64,000 nt of DNA from Novosphingobium huizhouense (GCF_020179475.1 NZ_JAILXZ010000001.1:682001-746000), one strand, 5' to 3'; shown: positions 37,177 to 46,489, counted from the stretch's first letter. Numbers and translations are program-made. The notes: generated by a model from the sequence alone, not told the origin.

Positions 37177-38607
37177 TCAGGCGGTGCCGCCCACGGTCAG
37201 GCCTTCGACCAGCAGCGTCGGCTGGCCCACGCCCGCCGGCACCGATTGCCCGCCCTTGCCGCAGATGCCGACGCCCTCGTCGAGCGCCATGTCGTTGCCG
37301 ATCCCGGTCACGCGGGTGAGCACCGTCGGCCCGTCGCCGATCAGCGTCGCGCCCTTGATCGGCGCGCCGAGCTTGCCGTTCTCGACGCGATAGGCCTCGG
37401 TGCAACTGAACACGAACTTGCCGCTGGTGATGTCCACCTGCCCGCCGCCGAAGCTCCTGGCATAGATGCCGTTCTTCACGCGCGACAGAAGCTCGGCCGG
37501 GTCGTCCTCGCCGCCGCGCATGAAGGTGTTGGTCATCCGCGGCATCGGCGCGTGGGCATAGCTTTCGCGGCGACCGTTGCCGGTCGGCTCCACGCCCATC
37601 AGCCGCGCGTTGAGCCGGTCCTGGATATAGCCTTTCAGGATTCCGTCCTCGATCAGCACGTTCTCCTGCGTCGGGGTGCCTTCGTCGTCGATCGAGAGCG
37701 AGCCGCGCCGCCCCTGCCCGTTGACGCCCAGCAGCGAGCCGTCGTCGATCACCGTCACGCCGGGCGCGGCGACGCGCTGGCCGATGCGGCCCGAGAACGC
37801 GCTGGTGCCCTTGCGATTGAAGTCGCCCTCGAGCCCGTGGCCCACCGCCTCGTGCAGCAGCACGCCGGGCCAGCCGGGGCCGACCAGCACGGTCATCTCG
37901 CCCGCCGGCGCCGCCACCGATTCGAGGTTCACCAGCGCCTGCGCCAGCGCGCTGTCGATCGCGCGGTTCCAGGTCTCGGGCGCGAACAGGTCGTCGTAGA
38001 GCCGCCGCCCGCCGATGCCGAAGGTGCCGGTCTCGCGCCGGCCGCCCTGCTCGGCGACGATCGAGACGTTGAGCCGCACCAGCGGCCGCACGTCGTGCGC
38101 GACGAAGCCGTCGGCGCGCACGATCTCGACCACCGACCAGCTCGCCGAGAGCGAGGCCGAGACTTGCGCCACGCGCGGATCGCGCGCGCGCGCCGCCGCG
38201 TCGATCGTCTCGAGCAGGCGGACCTTGGCCTCGAACGGCACGGCGTCGAGCGGCGAGGCGTCGGTGTAGAGATGGCGGTTGCTGCTGCACGGCGGCGGCG
38301 CGGGGCTGCCCTTGGCCGGATCGAGCAGCTTGAGCGTTTCGCCCGCGCGCGCGATCGCAGCGGCGGAAATCTCGTTGGCATGGGCAAAGCCGGTCATCTC
38401 GCCCGACACCCCGCGCAGGCCGAAGCCCGCATCGCGCGAATAGTCGGCGGTCTTGAGCCGCCCGTCGTCGAAGCCGAAGCTCTCGGAGGCGATGAACTGC
38501 AGGTAGAGCTCGCCGTCGTCGCAGGCCTTGAGCGTATCGCGCGCCAGCCGCAGGGCGTCGTCGGGGGTCAGAAGGCCGGGGCGATAGAGCAGCGAGCGGG
38601 TGTCCAT
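37177..38607 (-). CDS. tldD: Metalloprotease TldD
   Basis: This 476-residue protein is one half of the TldD/TldE heterodimeric metalloprotease, which cleaves unfolded peptides and processes microcin- or CcdA-like substrates. The zinc motif is HEAVGHGLEGDF near residue 260, with HExxxH and the downstream Cys in FVFSCTEAY near 400. Other family blocks are YLQFIASESFGFDDG, NLESVAAPAGEMTVLVG, SYAHAPMPRMTNTFM and GNDMALDEGVGICGKGGQSVP. No TldE partner (PmbA) is seen in this window. The GFA gene follows closely. Confidence 0.92.
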   Translation of the reverse strand: MDTRSLLYRPGLLTPDDALRLARDTLKACDDGELYLQFIASESFGFDDGRLKTADYSRDAGFGLRGVSGEMTGFAHANEISAAAIARAGETLKLLDPAKGSPAPPPCSSNRHLYTDASPLDAVPFEAKVRLLETIDAAARARDPRVAQVSASLSASWSVVEIVRADGFVAHDVRPLVRLNVSIVAEQGGRRETGTFGIGGRRLYDDLFAPETWNRAIDSALAQALVNLESVAAPAGEMTVLVGPGWPGVLLHEAVGHGLEGDFNRKGTSAFSGRIGQRVAAPGVTVIDDGSLLGVNGQGRRGSLSIDDEGTPTQENVLIEDGILKGYIQDRLNARLMGVEPTGNGRRESYAHAPMPRMTNTFMRGGEDDPAELLSRVKNGIYARSFGGGQVDITSGKFVFSCTEAYRVENGKLGAPIKGATLIGDGPTVLTRVTGIGNDMALDEGVGICGKGGQSVPAGVGQPTLLVEGLTVGGTA

Positions 38608-38670
38608 CCGCCCGATATAGGCGCACTTGCGCGCGCTTGCTACTGCACCGGCATTACCGGCGCGACCGGA

Positions 38671-38898
38671 TCACTCCGGATTGATGTCGCCGGCCGAGAC
38701 TTCGCGCAGGCCGGCCTCCGCCGGGCCGCCCTTGAGCACGAAGCGGCGGTCGCAATAGCCGCATTCGGCAAAGCCCTTCTCGTCGATTTCCATGTAGACG
38801 CGCGGATGGCCGAGCGCGCTGCCGCCACGAATGTCGGTCGCGCCGTCGCACCACACGCGGGTGGCATCGGTGAAGATCGTTTCGGGAGCCTGGATCAT
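38671..38898 (-). CDS. zf-CHCC zinc-finger protein (NdufS6-like)
   Basis: This 75-residue protein has the zinc ligands of the zf-CHCC domain: WCDG, LGHPRVYMEID with the His, and CGYCDRRFVL. The mitochondrial relative NDUFS6/NUMM is an accessory subunit of complex I, and alphaproteobacterial copies are thought to play a similar small role in or near complex I. It lies 63 bp upstream of tldD on the same strand. It is short but strongly patterned. Confidence 0.85.
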   Translation of the reverse strand: MIQAPETIFTDATRVWCDGATDIRGGSALGHPRVYMEIDEKGFAECGYCDRRFVLKGGPAEAGLREVSAGDINPE

Positions 38899-38997
38899 GG
38901 TGCCCGCGCGCTAGCAAAACCGCAGGGGCGCGACAAGCGGGCGGTGATCCCTAGTTGGCCCTTTACCTCGCCGCGCGGCGCGGGCAGGGAAGGCGGC

Positions 38998-39936
<939 letters not shown>

Positions 39937-39952
39937 GGCGAAATCCGGGCGT

Positions 39953-40114
39953 TCAGGCGGCGTCCACCGCCTCGCGGCGCCAGCCGCCGCGCGGCTTGCG
40001 GCGGATCGTCGCGCTGCAGTGGCGGCAGTGCGAGACATAGCCCAGGCCGTCCCACGAGATCCGCTCCCGCTTGGGTCGATGGCGATCGAACAGGCACATC
40101 ACGCGTCCCAGCAT
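39953..40114 (-). CDS. Small zinc-ribbon-like protein, unknown
   Basis: This 53-residue basic protein has the pattern CLFDRHRPKRERISWDG, then SHCRHCSATIRR: three Cys and several His residues that could hold one zinc. Similar short CLFDRH...CRHC proteins are common in sphingomonads. The start at 40114 is one choice; 40099 (MCLFDRH) and 40150 are alternatives. It is convergent with the ABC ATPase, with a 16-bp gap. Function unknown. Confidence 0.5.
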   Translation of the reverse strand: MLGRVMCLFDRHRPKRERISWDGLGYVSHCRHCSATIRRKPRGGWRREAVDAA

Positions 40115-40309
40115 TTGCCCAGGGCCCCTCGGTGGCGACGGAAGATCCATAATGGATTATATTGCACCTGCGAAGTGAATTTAAGGTAATTAATCCGATT
40201 GTTGGTTACTTGCTGTTTAGGAAGGTTGCCCTTGCGAACCGGCTTTTCAAACCCACGCCGGGGGCGCAAAGGGACAGGCCCACGTCCCTAGCTGCGGGAA
40301 ACGCCTCGC

Positions 40310-41893
40310 TTGACCCAACACGACGTCCTGATCATCGGCTCCGGCGCCGCCGGCCTCACTGCCGCGCTGGTGCTCGCCGAACGCTGCAAGGTGCTCGTCC
40401 TCGCCAAGGGCGCGCTCGACGGCGGCTCGACCAACTGGGCGCAGGGCGGGATCGCCGCGGTGCTCGACGAGGGCGACACCTTCGACAACCACATCCGCGA
40501 CACGATGATCGCCGGCGCCGGGCTCAACCGGCGCGAGACGGTCGAATTCGTGGTCGAACACGCGCCCCAGGCGATCCGGCGCCTCGCCGACCTCGGCGTG
40601 CCGTTCAATGCCGAGGAAGGCAGCCTCCACCTCACCCGCGAGGGCGGGCACTCGCACCGCCGCATCGTCCACGTCGACGACGCCACCGGCGCCGCCGTGC
40701 AGAAGGCGCTGCTCAAGGCGGCGACCGACCATCCCAACGTGACCCTGCTGCCGGGCCATGCCTGCATCGACCTCATCACCGGCCGCCACGAGGCCGAACG
40801 CTACTCGGGCTCGGGCCGGGTCTGGGGGGTCTATGCGCTCGACGAGGCCTCGGGCCGGGTCGAGGCCTATACCGCGCGCGCCACGATCCTCGCCACCGGC
40901 GGCGCGGGCCGCGTGTACCAGTTCAGCACCGCGCCGCGCGGCGCCACCGGCGATGGCATCGCCATGGCCTGGCGCGCGGGCGCGCGCATCTCCAACATGG
41001 AGATGATGCAGTTCCACCCGACCTGCCTCTACAACCTCGAGGTCAAGAACTTCCTCATCACCGAAGCGGTGCGCGGCGAAGGCGGGCGGCTGATCAACCC
41101 GCGCACCGGCAAGCGCTTCATGGAGTTCTACGACGCCGAACGGCTCGAGCTTGCCCCCCGCGACGTCGTCGCGCGCGCGATCGACGCCGAGATCAAGCGC
41201 TTCGGCCTCGACTACGTCCATCTCGACATCAGCCACATGCCGGCCGAGTTCGTGCGCGGCCACTTCCCCAACATCTACGAGCGGCTGCTCGGGCTCGGCA
41301 TCGACATGACCCGAGCGCCGATCCCGGTGGTGCCGGCGCAGCACTACACCTGCGGCGGCATCCTCATCGATCTTGCCGGCCGCACCGACCTGCCCGGGCT
41401 CTATGCCGCGGGCGAATGCACCGAGAGCGGCCTGCACGGCGCCAACCGCCTCGCTTCCAACTCGCTGCTCGAATGCTTCGTGTTCGGCGATGCCGCCGCG
41501 CGCGACATCCTCGCGCGCTGGGACAGCTTCGATGCGCCGCCCGCCGTTCGCCCGTGGGACGAAAGCCGCGTCACCGATTCCGACGAGGAAGTCGTCATCA
41601 AGCAGAACTGGACCGAAATCCGCCGCTTCATGTGGAACTACGTGGGCATCGTGCGCACCAACAAGCGGCTCGAACGCGCCGCCCACCGCATCAAGCTGCT
41701 GTTCGACGAGGTCAACGACTACTACGGCCACTTCCGCGTCTCGACCGACCTGATCGAGCTGCGCAACCTGCTGCAGAGCGCCGAACTGATCGTCCGTTCG
41801 GCGCGCGCGCGGCACGAAAGCCGCGGCCTGCACTACAACCTCGACTATCCGCAGACCGAGGCGGCCCCGCGCGATACGATCCTGGTGCCCTGA
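40310..41893 (+). CDS. nadB: L-aspartate oxidase NadB
   Basis: This 527-residue FAD enzyme oxidises L-aspartate to iminoaspartate, the first step of NAD synthesis. The N-terminal dinucleotide motif VLIIGSGAAGLTAAL, GSTNWAQGGIAAVL, and the active-site region MMQFHPTCLYN, RGEGGRLINPRTGKRFM, AQHYTCGGI and ESGLHGANRLASNSLLE are all present. The start codon is TTG at 40310, with GGAAACG before it. Quinolinate synthase nadA and nadC are not next to it. The leader (40,151-40,309) has an AT-rich core near 40,150-40,230 that likely carries the promoter. Confidence 0.95.
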   Translation: MTQHDVLIIGSGAAGLTAALVLAERCKVLVLAKGALDGGSTNWAQGGIAAVLDEGDTFDNHIRDTMIAGAGLNRRETVEFVVEHAPQAIRRLADLGVPFNAEEGSLHLTREGGHSHRRIVHVDDATGAAVQKALLKAATDHPNVTLLPGHACIDLITGRHEAERYSGSGRVWGVYALDEASGRVEAYTARATILATGGAGRVYQFSTAPRGATGDGIAMAWRAGARISNMEMMQFHPTCLYNLEVKNFLITEAVRGEGGRLINPRTGKRFMEFYDAERLELAPRDVVARAIDAEIKRFGLDYVHLDISHMPAEFVRGHFPNIYERLLGLGIDMTRAPIPVVPAQHYTCGGILIDLAGRTDLPGLYAAGECTESGLHGANRLASNSLLECFVFGDAAARDILARWDSFDAPPAVRPWDESRVTDSDEEVVIKQNWTEIRRFMWNYVGIVRTNKRLERAAHRIKLLFDEVNDYYGHFRVSTDLIELRNLLQSAELIVRSARARHESRGLHYNLDYPQTEAAPRDTILVP

Positions 41894-41928
41894 GGCGCGG
41901 GGCCGGCGCTCGGCGCGGGCCGCTCGCG

Positions 41929-42177
41929 TCAGATGTGCCGGCCGATGAAGATCAGCACGATCGCCCCGATCACCGAGGCGAGGCACCCGGCGCGGCTGAC
42001 GCCTTCGCCGAACGTGCCCTTGTCGCGCCAGCTGGCGAAGAGCCCGGCCACCAGCGAGCCGCCGATGCCGAGCAGGATGGTCTTGACCAGCCCCATCTCG
42101 ACCGCGCCGGGATAGACGAACCGGGCGAGCGCGCCGACAACGAGGCCGGTGACGAGTATCGACAGGATATTGAGCAT
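41929..42177 (-). CDS. GlsB/YeaQ/YmgE family stress-associated membrane protein
   Basis: This 82-residue protein has three membrane segments with Gly-rich helices (ILVTGLVVGALARFVYPG, TILLGIGGSLVAGLF, CLASVIGAIVLIFIG), the whole-length pattern of the transglycosylase-associated family, PF04226. No enzymatic activity has been shown for this family; it is often stress induced. The ATG at 42177 has GGAAGG 9 nt before it; GTG 42189 would add four residues. Confidence 0.82.
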   Translation of the reverse strand: MLNILSILVTGLVVGALARFVYPGAVEMGLVKTILLGIGGSLVAGLFASWRDKGTFGEGVSRAGCLASVIGAIVLIFIGRHI

Positions 42178-42382
42178 GGCAACTTGCACCTTCCGTTCGG
42201 CTTGCGCCGGCCTTCGCGTCCGCCGCGATTTTCCACAGGAGGTCGCAATGGAGCAAATTTATTTTGCGGCCTTGCGATAGGGTCTTGAACAGCGCCTCGA
42301 CCCACGCGTCGCTGCACTGCACAATGACTGTCACTGCGGTGAAACGAATCACGCGTGCGACGAACCGAATCGCCCTTCGGGC

Positions 42383-42429
42383 CATCCCCCCCTTGTGTCT
42401 GAAACCGGTTGAGGCACTATGGATTGTGG
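42383..42429 (+). promoter_or_regulatory. Pair of NrdR boxes overlapping a promoter
   Basis: The downstream box at 42414-42429 (gcactatggattgtgg) matches 12 of 16 positions of the consensus acactatatattgtgt. The upstream box at 42383-42398 keeps the right half TTGTGT. The TTGTG cores are exactly 31 bp apart, the three-turn spacing usual for NrdR box pairs. TTGTGT (42393) and CACTAT (42415) could act as -35 and -10 with a 16-bp spacer. NrdR would repress nrdA when ATP/dATP signals are high. Confidence 0.6.
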
Positions 42430-42568
42430 TTGAACCGGTGGGGGACCTCTAGACCTAGTTGGACACGCGCGGGCACCGCACGGTGCGCGGCAGCGTCCTG
42501 CGCCTTGCGCGCACCGGGTCGAAAGGTCGTTCGCCGCAGCGCCACATGTCGCGGGATAAGGGAACTTC

Positions 42569-42583
42569 GTTCCACTTATGTTC
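42569..42583 (+). promoter_or_regulatory. LexA (SOS) box GTTC-N7-GTTC
   Basis: GTTC at 42569-42572 and GTTC at 42580-42583 are separated by exactly 7 bp, the alphaproteobacterial LexA operator. It lies between the NrdR-box promoter and the nrdA start codon. A second promoter may start near it. Confidence 0.6.
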
Positions 42584-42721
42584 CAAACCATGTAGGATCG
42601 GGCAGGCCCCGATTCGACCGGCCGGCCAGGGATGCAAGCGGATGGGCCGCGCGCGTCCCGGCTGCGGCAGGATCACGAAACCGCCTCGCGCGTCGCGGGG
42701 CACGCGAAGCGGGGGTTGCAG

Positions 42722-44749
42722 GTGGATTTCAGGACTGGGGACGGCTCCGTGACGGCACAGGATGAACTGGGTTTCGACAGCAGCGCGGAAACGATCGCGC
42801 CCGAGGCCCCCAAGGACGAAAAGGCGATCGGCATGGGCGCGAAGGACCAGGGCAGCGACACCCTGCTCGCCGGGATGGCCGCGAGCGTGGCGGCGGCGAC
42901 CGTCGCGGCGTCGGCGCCTGCGGCCAAGGTCGATTCCAAGACCGTCCAGCCGCGCCGCTTCACGATCGTCACCGACGCCAGCCGCGATGCGCTGCTGACC
43001 GCTTTCGGCAAGGACACGCTCGACGACCGCTACCTGCTGCCGGGTGAAAAGTACCAGGACCTCTTCGCCCGCGTCGCCGATGCCTATGCCGACGACCAAG
43101 CGCACGCCCAGCGGCTCTACGACTACATTTCCAAGCTGTGGTTCATGCCGGCGACGCCGGTCCTGTCGAACGGCGGCACCGGGCGCGGCCTGCCGATCTC
43201 CTGCTACCTCAATTCGGTCGAGGACAGCCTCGAAGGCATCGTCGGCACCTGGAACGAGAACGTCTGGCTCGCCTCGCGCGGCGGCGGCATCGGCACCTAC
43301 TGGGGCAAGGTCCGCGGCATCGGCGAATCGGTCGGCCTCAACGGCAAGACCAGCGGCATCATCCCCTTCGTCCGCGTGATGGACAGCCTGACGCTGGCGA
43401 TCAGCCAGGGCTCGCTGCGCCGCGGCTCGGCCGCCTGCTACCTCGACATCTCGCACCCCGAGATCGAGGAGTTCCTCGAGATCCGCAAGCCCTCGGGCGA
43501 CTTCAACCGCAAGGCGCTGAATCTGCACCACGGCGTGCTGCTCACCGACGAGTTCATGGAAGCGGTGCGCGACGGCGCCGAATTCGCGCTGCGCAGCCCC
43601 AAGGACGGCTCGGTGCGCGGCAAGGTCGATGCGCGCTCGCTGTTCCAGAAGCTGGTCGAGACCCGCCTCGCCACGGGCGAGCCCTACATCGTGTTCAACG
43701 ACACGGTGAACCGCACGATGCCCAAGCATCACCGCGATCTGGGCCTCAAGGTCTCGACCTCGAACCTGTGCTCGGAAATCACCCTGCCGACGGGCCGCGA
43801 CCACCTCGGCAACGACCGCACCGCGGTGTGCTGCCTGTCCTCGCTGAACCTCGAAACCTGGGACGAATGGAACGGCGACAAGCAGTTCATCGAGGACGTG
43901 CTGCGCTTCCTCGACAACGTCCTGCAGGACTACATCGACCGCGCGCCCGAGGAGATGGCCCGCGCCAAGTATTCGGCGATGCGCGAGCGCAGCGTCGGCA
44001 TGGGCGTGATGGGCTTCCACTCGTTCCTGCAGAAGAAGGGCATCGCCTTCGAGAGCGCCATGGCCAAGGCCTGGAACCTCAAGATGTTCAAGCACATCGC
44101 CGCCAAGGCCGATGAAGCTAGCCTGCTTCTGGCGCAGGAGCGCGGGCCCTGCCCGGATGCCGCCGACATGGGCGTGATGCAGCGCTTCTCGTGCAAGATG
44201 GCGATCGCGCCGACCGCGTCGATCTCGATCATCTGCGGCGGCACCAGCGCCTGCATCGAGCCGATCCCGGCCAATATCTACACGCACAAGACGCTGTCGG
44301 GCTCGTTCGTGGTCAAGAACGAGTACCTCGAAAAGCTGCTGCAGGAAAAGTCGAAGGATTCCACCAACGTGTGGAACTCGATCCTCGAGCGCGGCGGCTC
44401 GGTCCAGCATCTCGATTTCCTCTCCCCTGAGGAAAAGGCGATCTACAAGACCAGCTTCGAGATCGACCAGCGCTGGCTGCTCGAGTTCGCGGCGGACCGC
44501 ACGCCCTACATCGACCAGGCGCAGTCGCTGAACCTCTACATCCCCGCCGACGTCGACAAGTGGGACCTGCTGATGCTCCACTTCCAGGCGTGGGAGAAGG
44601 GCATCAAGAGCCTCTACTACCTCCGCTCGAAGTCGGTCCAGCGCGCTGGCTTCGCCGGCGGCGTCGAGGCCGACAACACCGCCAGCGCCCCGGTGATCGA
44701 ACTGGCCGCCGGCCAGACCGACTACGAGGAATGCTTGGCCTGCCAGTGA
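42722..44749 (+). CDS. nrdA: Class I ribonucleotide reductase large subunit NrdA
   Basis: This subunit reduces ribonucleotides to dNTP precursors with NrdB. Family blocks include PATPVLSNGGTGRGLPISCYLN with an active-site Cys, NFRAASRGGGIGTYWG-like LASRGGGIGTYWGKVRG, NLCSEITLPTGRD with the active-site Cys, and APTASISIICGGTSACIEP. The final ECLACQ is the C-terminal redox-active Cys pair. I prefer GTG 42722 (VDFRTGDGSV, 675 residues); ATG 42632 would give 705. The first 70 residues are low-complexity Ala-rich and I see no ATP-cone, so the overall activity site may be missing. Control sites lie upstream. nrdB lies 2 kb downstream. Confidence 0.93.
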   Translation: MDFRTGDGSVTAQDELGFDSSAETIAPEAPKDEKAIGMGAKDQGSDTLLAGMAASVAAATVAASAPAAKVDSKTVQPRRFTIVTDASRDALLTAFGKDTLDDRYLLPGEKYQDLFARVADAYADDQAHAQRLYDYISKLWFMPATPVLSNGGTGRGLPISCYLNSVEDSLEGIVGTWNENVWLASRGGGIGTYWGKVRGIGESVGLNGKTSGIIPFVRVMDSLTLAISQGSLRRGSAACYLDISHPEIEEFLEIRKPSGDFNRKALNLHHGVLLTDEFMEAVRDGAEFALRSPKDGSVRGKVDARSLFQKLVETRLATGEPYIVFNDTVNRTMPKHHRDLGLKVSTSNLCSEITLPTGRDHLGNDRTAVCCLSSLNLETWDEWNGDKQFIEDVLRFLDNVLQDYIDRAPEEMARAKYSAMRERSVGMGVMGFHSFLQKKGIAFESAMAKAWNLKMFKHIAAKADEASLLLAQERGPCPDAADMGVMQRFSCKMAIAPTASISIICGGTSACIEPIPANIYTHKTLSGSFVVKNEYLEKLLQEKSKDSTNVWNSILERGGSVQHLDFLSPEEKAIYKTSFEIDQRWLLEFAADRTPYIDQAQSLNLYIPADVDKWDLLMLHFQAWEKGIKSLYYLRSKSVQRAGFAGGVEADNTASAPVIELAAGQTDYEECLACQ

Positions 44750-44762
44750 TGGCGCAGGAGAA

Positions 44763-44817
44763 AGCGCGGGCCATGACGGTAACGCCTCACGTTGCTGACA
44801 ACTGGCCCGCGCTGCTT
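44763..44817 (+). terminator. Hairpin after nrdA
   Basis: An 11-bp stem AGCGCGGGCCA (44763-44773) pairs with TGGCCCGCGCT (44803-44813), with a 29-nt loop that itself can fold (GTAACG/CGTTGC). GCTTTTC follows. It is a plausible terminator or 3'-end-stabilising structure. Confidence 0.55.
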
Positions 44818-44904
44818 TTCGCGGCCCCTTGGCGCTCGTGGTCGGGACCGCAGTGGCATTGAAGGCCCTGTGGCAGTGACCTCGCAGACGCATCTAGCTT
44901 TTCC

Positions 44905-45010
44905 CCCCTCCCCGTCGGGGAGGGGTTGGGGGTGGGGGAGCGCGGCCCGGCCGCGCGTCGACGCCAGCGCTGAACACCCCCACCCGTCCTCCCCCATGAG
45001 GGGGAGGGGC
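44905..45010. repeat. Compound GC-rich palindromic intergenic element
   Basis: The left part is CCCCTCCCC-GTC-GGGGAGGGG (44905-44925) followed by TTGGGGGTGGGGG. The right part is CACCCCCACCCG, then CTCCCCC-ATGA-GGGGGAG (44989-45006). The two parts are also roughly inverted copies of each other around 44,950-44,975. Elements of this kind are widespread between genes in sphingomonads; here it fills the nrdA-PepSY gap (44,750-45,146). Confidence 0.7.
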
Positions 45011-45111
45011 GACGCCCCGTTACACCCCGCGACACTTCGCGGCTTGCTTCCCCTTGCGACAATGCGCGACACGGGCGCCGCTTGCCTGATCCCAGCAGGT
45101 GGCGCTACGGA

Positions 45112-45126
45112 TGCGAACAATTCGCA
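45112..45126 (+). promoter_or_regulatory. Fur box TGCGAACAATTCGCA
   Basis: TGCGAA and TTCGCA arms are perfect around a 3-bp centre, close to the alphaproteobacterial Fur consensus TGCGAAT-N-ATTCGCA. It lies 20 bp upstream of the PepSY gene start, and suggests repression by iron. Confidence 0.65.
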
Positions 45127-45146
45127 ATATCAAAGGGGATCTCTTC

Positions 45147-45536
45147 ATGCGCAAGTGGCACCGCTGGCTTTCGGTGTTCTTTTCGGTGTTCCTGCTGTGG
45201 ATCGCGCTGACCGGCGTGGCCAGCCAGGTCGTGCCGCTGCTCGCGGGCGGCGACGGCGACCGGCCGAAGGCGGCCCAGGCCTCCGCCAAGCCCGCCTTCG
45301 TCTGCCCGCCCGACTACATGTGCCGGCCCAAGCCCAAGCCCGGCGACCCGCGCGCGCTGGTCGGCCTCTTGCATCATCTCCACTCGGGCGAGAGCTTCGG
45401 GCCGGCGGGCGTGGCGATCGCGACGCTGTCGGGCTTCGCGATGGTGTTCTTCAGCTTCTCAGGCCTCTGGCTCTACATCCAGATGTGGCGCAACCGCGCG
45501 AGCCGCAAGCTCAAGCCCGGCTGGTTCTGGAAGTAG
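45147..45536 (+). CDS. PepSY-type membrane protein, probable iron-uptake accessory
   Basis: This 129-residue protein has an N-terminal membrane helix (WLSVFFSVFLLWIALTGVASQVVPLL), a periplasmic stretch with two cysteines (FVCPPDYMC), GLLHHLHSGESFGPAGV, and a second membrane helix ending GLWLYIQMW. This RKWHRW...HSGE...GLWLY layout is that of a short PepSY-associated TM protein, found near TonB receptors and ferric reductases. ATG 45147 has AGGGGATC before it. The frame opens at 45099, but the Fur box sits there, which supports the later start. Confidence 0.75.
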   Translation: MRKWHRWLSVFFSVFLLWIALTGVASQVVPLLAGGDGDRPKAAQASAKPAFVCPPDYMCRPKPKPGDPRALVGLLHHLHSGESFGPAGVAIATLSGFAMVFFSFSGLWLYIQMWRNRASRKLKPGWFWK

Positions 45537-45565
45537 AAGCAGGCTCACGAACGACGGCGCGCAGC

Positions 45566-45614
45566 CCCGCCCGGCCTCTCATCTCACGATATGCTGGATG
45601 GGAGGCCGGGTGGG
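45566..45614. terminator. Inverted repeat downstream of the PepSY gene
   Basis: CCCGCCCGGCCTC (45566-45578) pairs with GAGGCCGGGTGGG (45602-45614) with one G-T mismatch; the loop is 23 nt. No T-run follows. It is a likely 3'-end structure of the PepSY transcript. Confidence 0.45.
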
Positions 45615-45676
45615 GGTGCGGGCCGGCGCCGAGCAAGCGATCGGCTCGGCCGATCGCGGACCATGCACACCGACAG

Positions 45677-45703
45677 AAAAACGCCCCGCCTTGCGACGGG
45701 GCG
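45677..45703 (-). terminator. Intrinsic terminator of the DUF2171 gene
   Basis: On the minus strand CGCCCCG pairs with CGGGGCG around an 8-nt loop and TTTTT follows. It lies 79 bp past the DUF2171 stop codon. Confidence 0.85.
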
Positions 45704-45781
45704 CCTTCCGGCCTGGCCATTTACGACGTGGCGCGGCCTGGCTCCGAAGGGGACGGAGCTTTGGCGTCGGGGCGCTCGCCC

Positions 45782-46489
45782 TTATTCCTCTTCTTCCATG
45801 CCATAGGCGACGTCGGCATTGGCCGAGAGGCGCACCTTGTCGCCCTCGACCCCGGCCACCAGCGCCAGCGGAATGTAGTGGTGGTGGCCCTCGTGGGCGC
45901 CCATCCCGCTGTCCTTCTTGGTCAGCTTGATGCGGCCGCCCTCGACGTGGTCGACCGTGCCGAGGTGCACGCCGTCGGCGCCGATCACTTCCATGTGCTC
46001 GGCAACCTGGCTCGCCGCCTGCTGATCGACCGGGGCGTCACGACCGGTGACCGCGCCGCTTCCGCCCTGCTGGTCGCGCTCGTTGTTCTGGAACTGCTCC
46101 TGCTGGCCCGAGCCCCAGCTGCCGTCCTGCTGCTGCTGCGATCCGGCCTGCTGTTCGAGCTGCGGGTCGGCGGTGAACTGCACGCGGCTGCCTTCGGTGC
46201 CGCTGTTCGCGCTGGTCGCGCCGCCCAGCCCCTGGTTCTGGCGCCCATCCTGGCCGCTGCCATAGCCCATCTGGTCGCCCTGCTGGCCCGAGCCGCCGGA
46301 CTGCTGCTCCATCTGGCTGCTGCCGCCCTGCTGCTGGTTCATCTGGCCGCTGCGCTCGCCATCGCCGTTCCAGCGCTGGCCGCCTTCGTGCTGGTCGGCT
46401 CCGCCCGCGCTGCGCACGCCCGACTGCTGCGGCGCGCCGTTGCCGGCGCCGGTGACATTGCGCGAATCGTTGGGTTCGTATTCACCCAT
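45782..46489 (-). CDS. DUF2171 domain protein with long Gln/Gly-rich N-terminal region
   Basis: This 235-residue protein is a two-part protein. Residues 1-165 are low complexity and rich in Gln, Gly and Ser (SGQMNQQQGGSSQMEQQ, LEQQAGSQQQQDGSWGSG), probably disordered. Residues about 170-235 form the DUF2171 (PRC-barrel-like) domain: HMEVIGADGVHLGTVDHVEGGRIKLTK, then HHHYIPLALVAGVEGDKVRLS. DUF2171 proteins are stress linked and of unknown function. ATG 46489 has AGGAGA 6 bp before it; upstream TTG codons are rejected. It lies between nrdA and nrdB on the opposite strand. Confidence 0.75.
   Translation of the reverse strand: MGEYEPNDSRNVTGAGNGAPQQSGVRSAGGADQHEGGQRWNGDGERSGQMNQQQGGSSQMEQQSGGSGQQGDQMGYGSGQDGRQNQGLGGATSANSGTEGSRVQFTADPQLEQQAGSQQQQDGSWGSGQQEQFQNNERDQQGGSGAVTGRDAPVDQQAASQVAEHMEVIGADGVHLGTVDHVEGGRIKLTKKDSGMGAHEGHHHYIPLALVAGVEGDKVRLSANADVAYGMEEEE

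Larger units (their letters stand above)
42178..42721 (+). promoter_or_regulatory. nrdA leader region
   Basis: This 544-bp gap contains a promoter-like AT-richer block near 42,390-42,430, two NrdR-type boxes, a LexA motif at 42,569-42,583, and hairpin GGAAC-TTC-GTTCC (42,561-42,573). Short frames starting at 42,459 or 42,632 look like by-products of GC-rich sequence. The leader transcript could exceed 280 nt. Confidence 0.6.
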
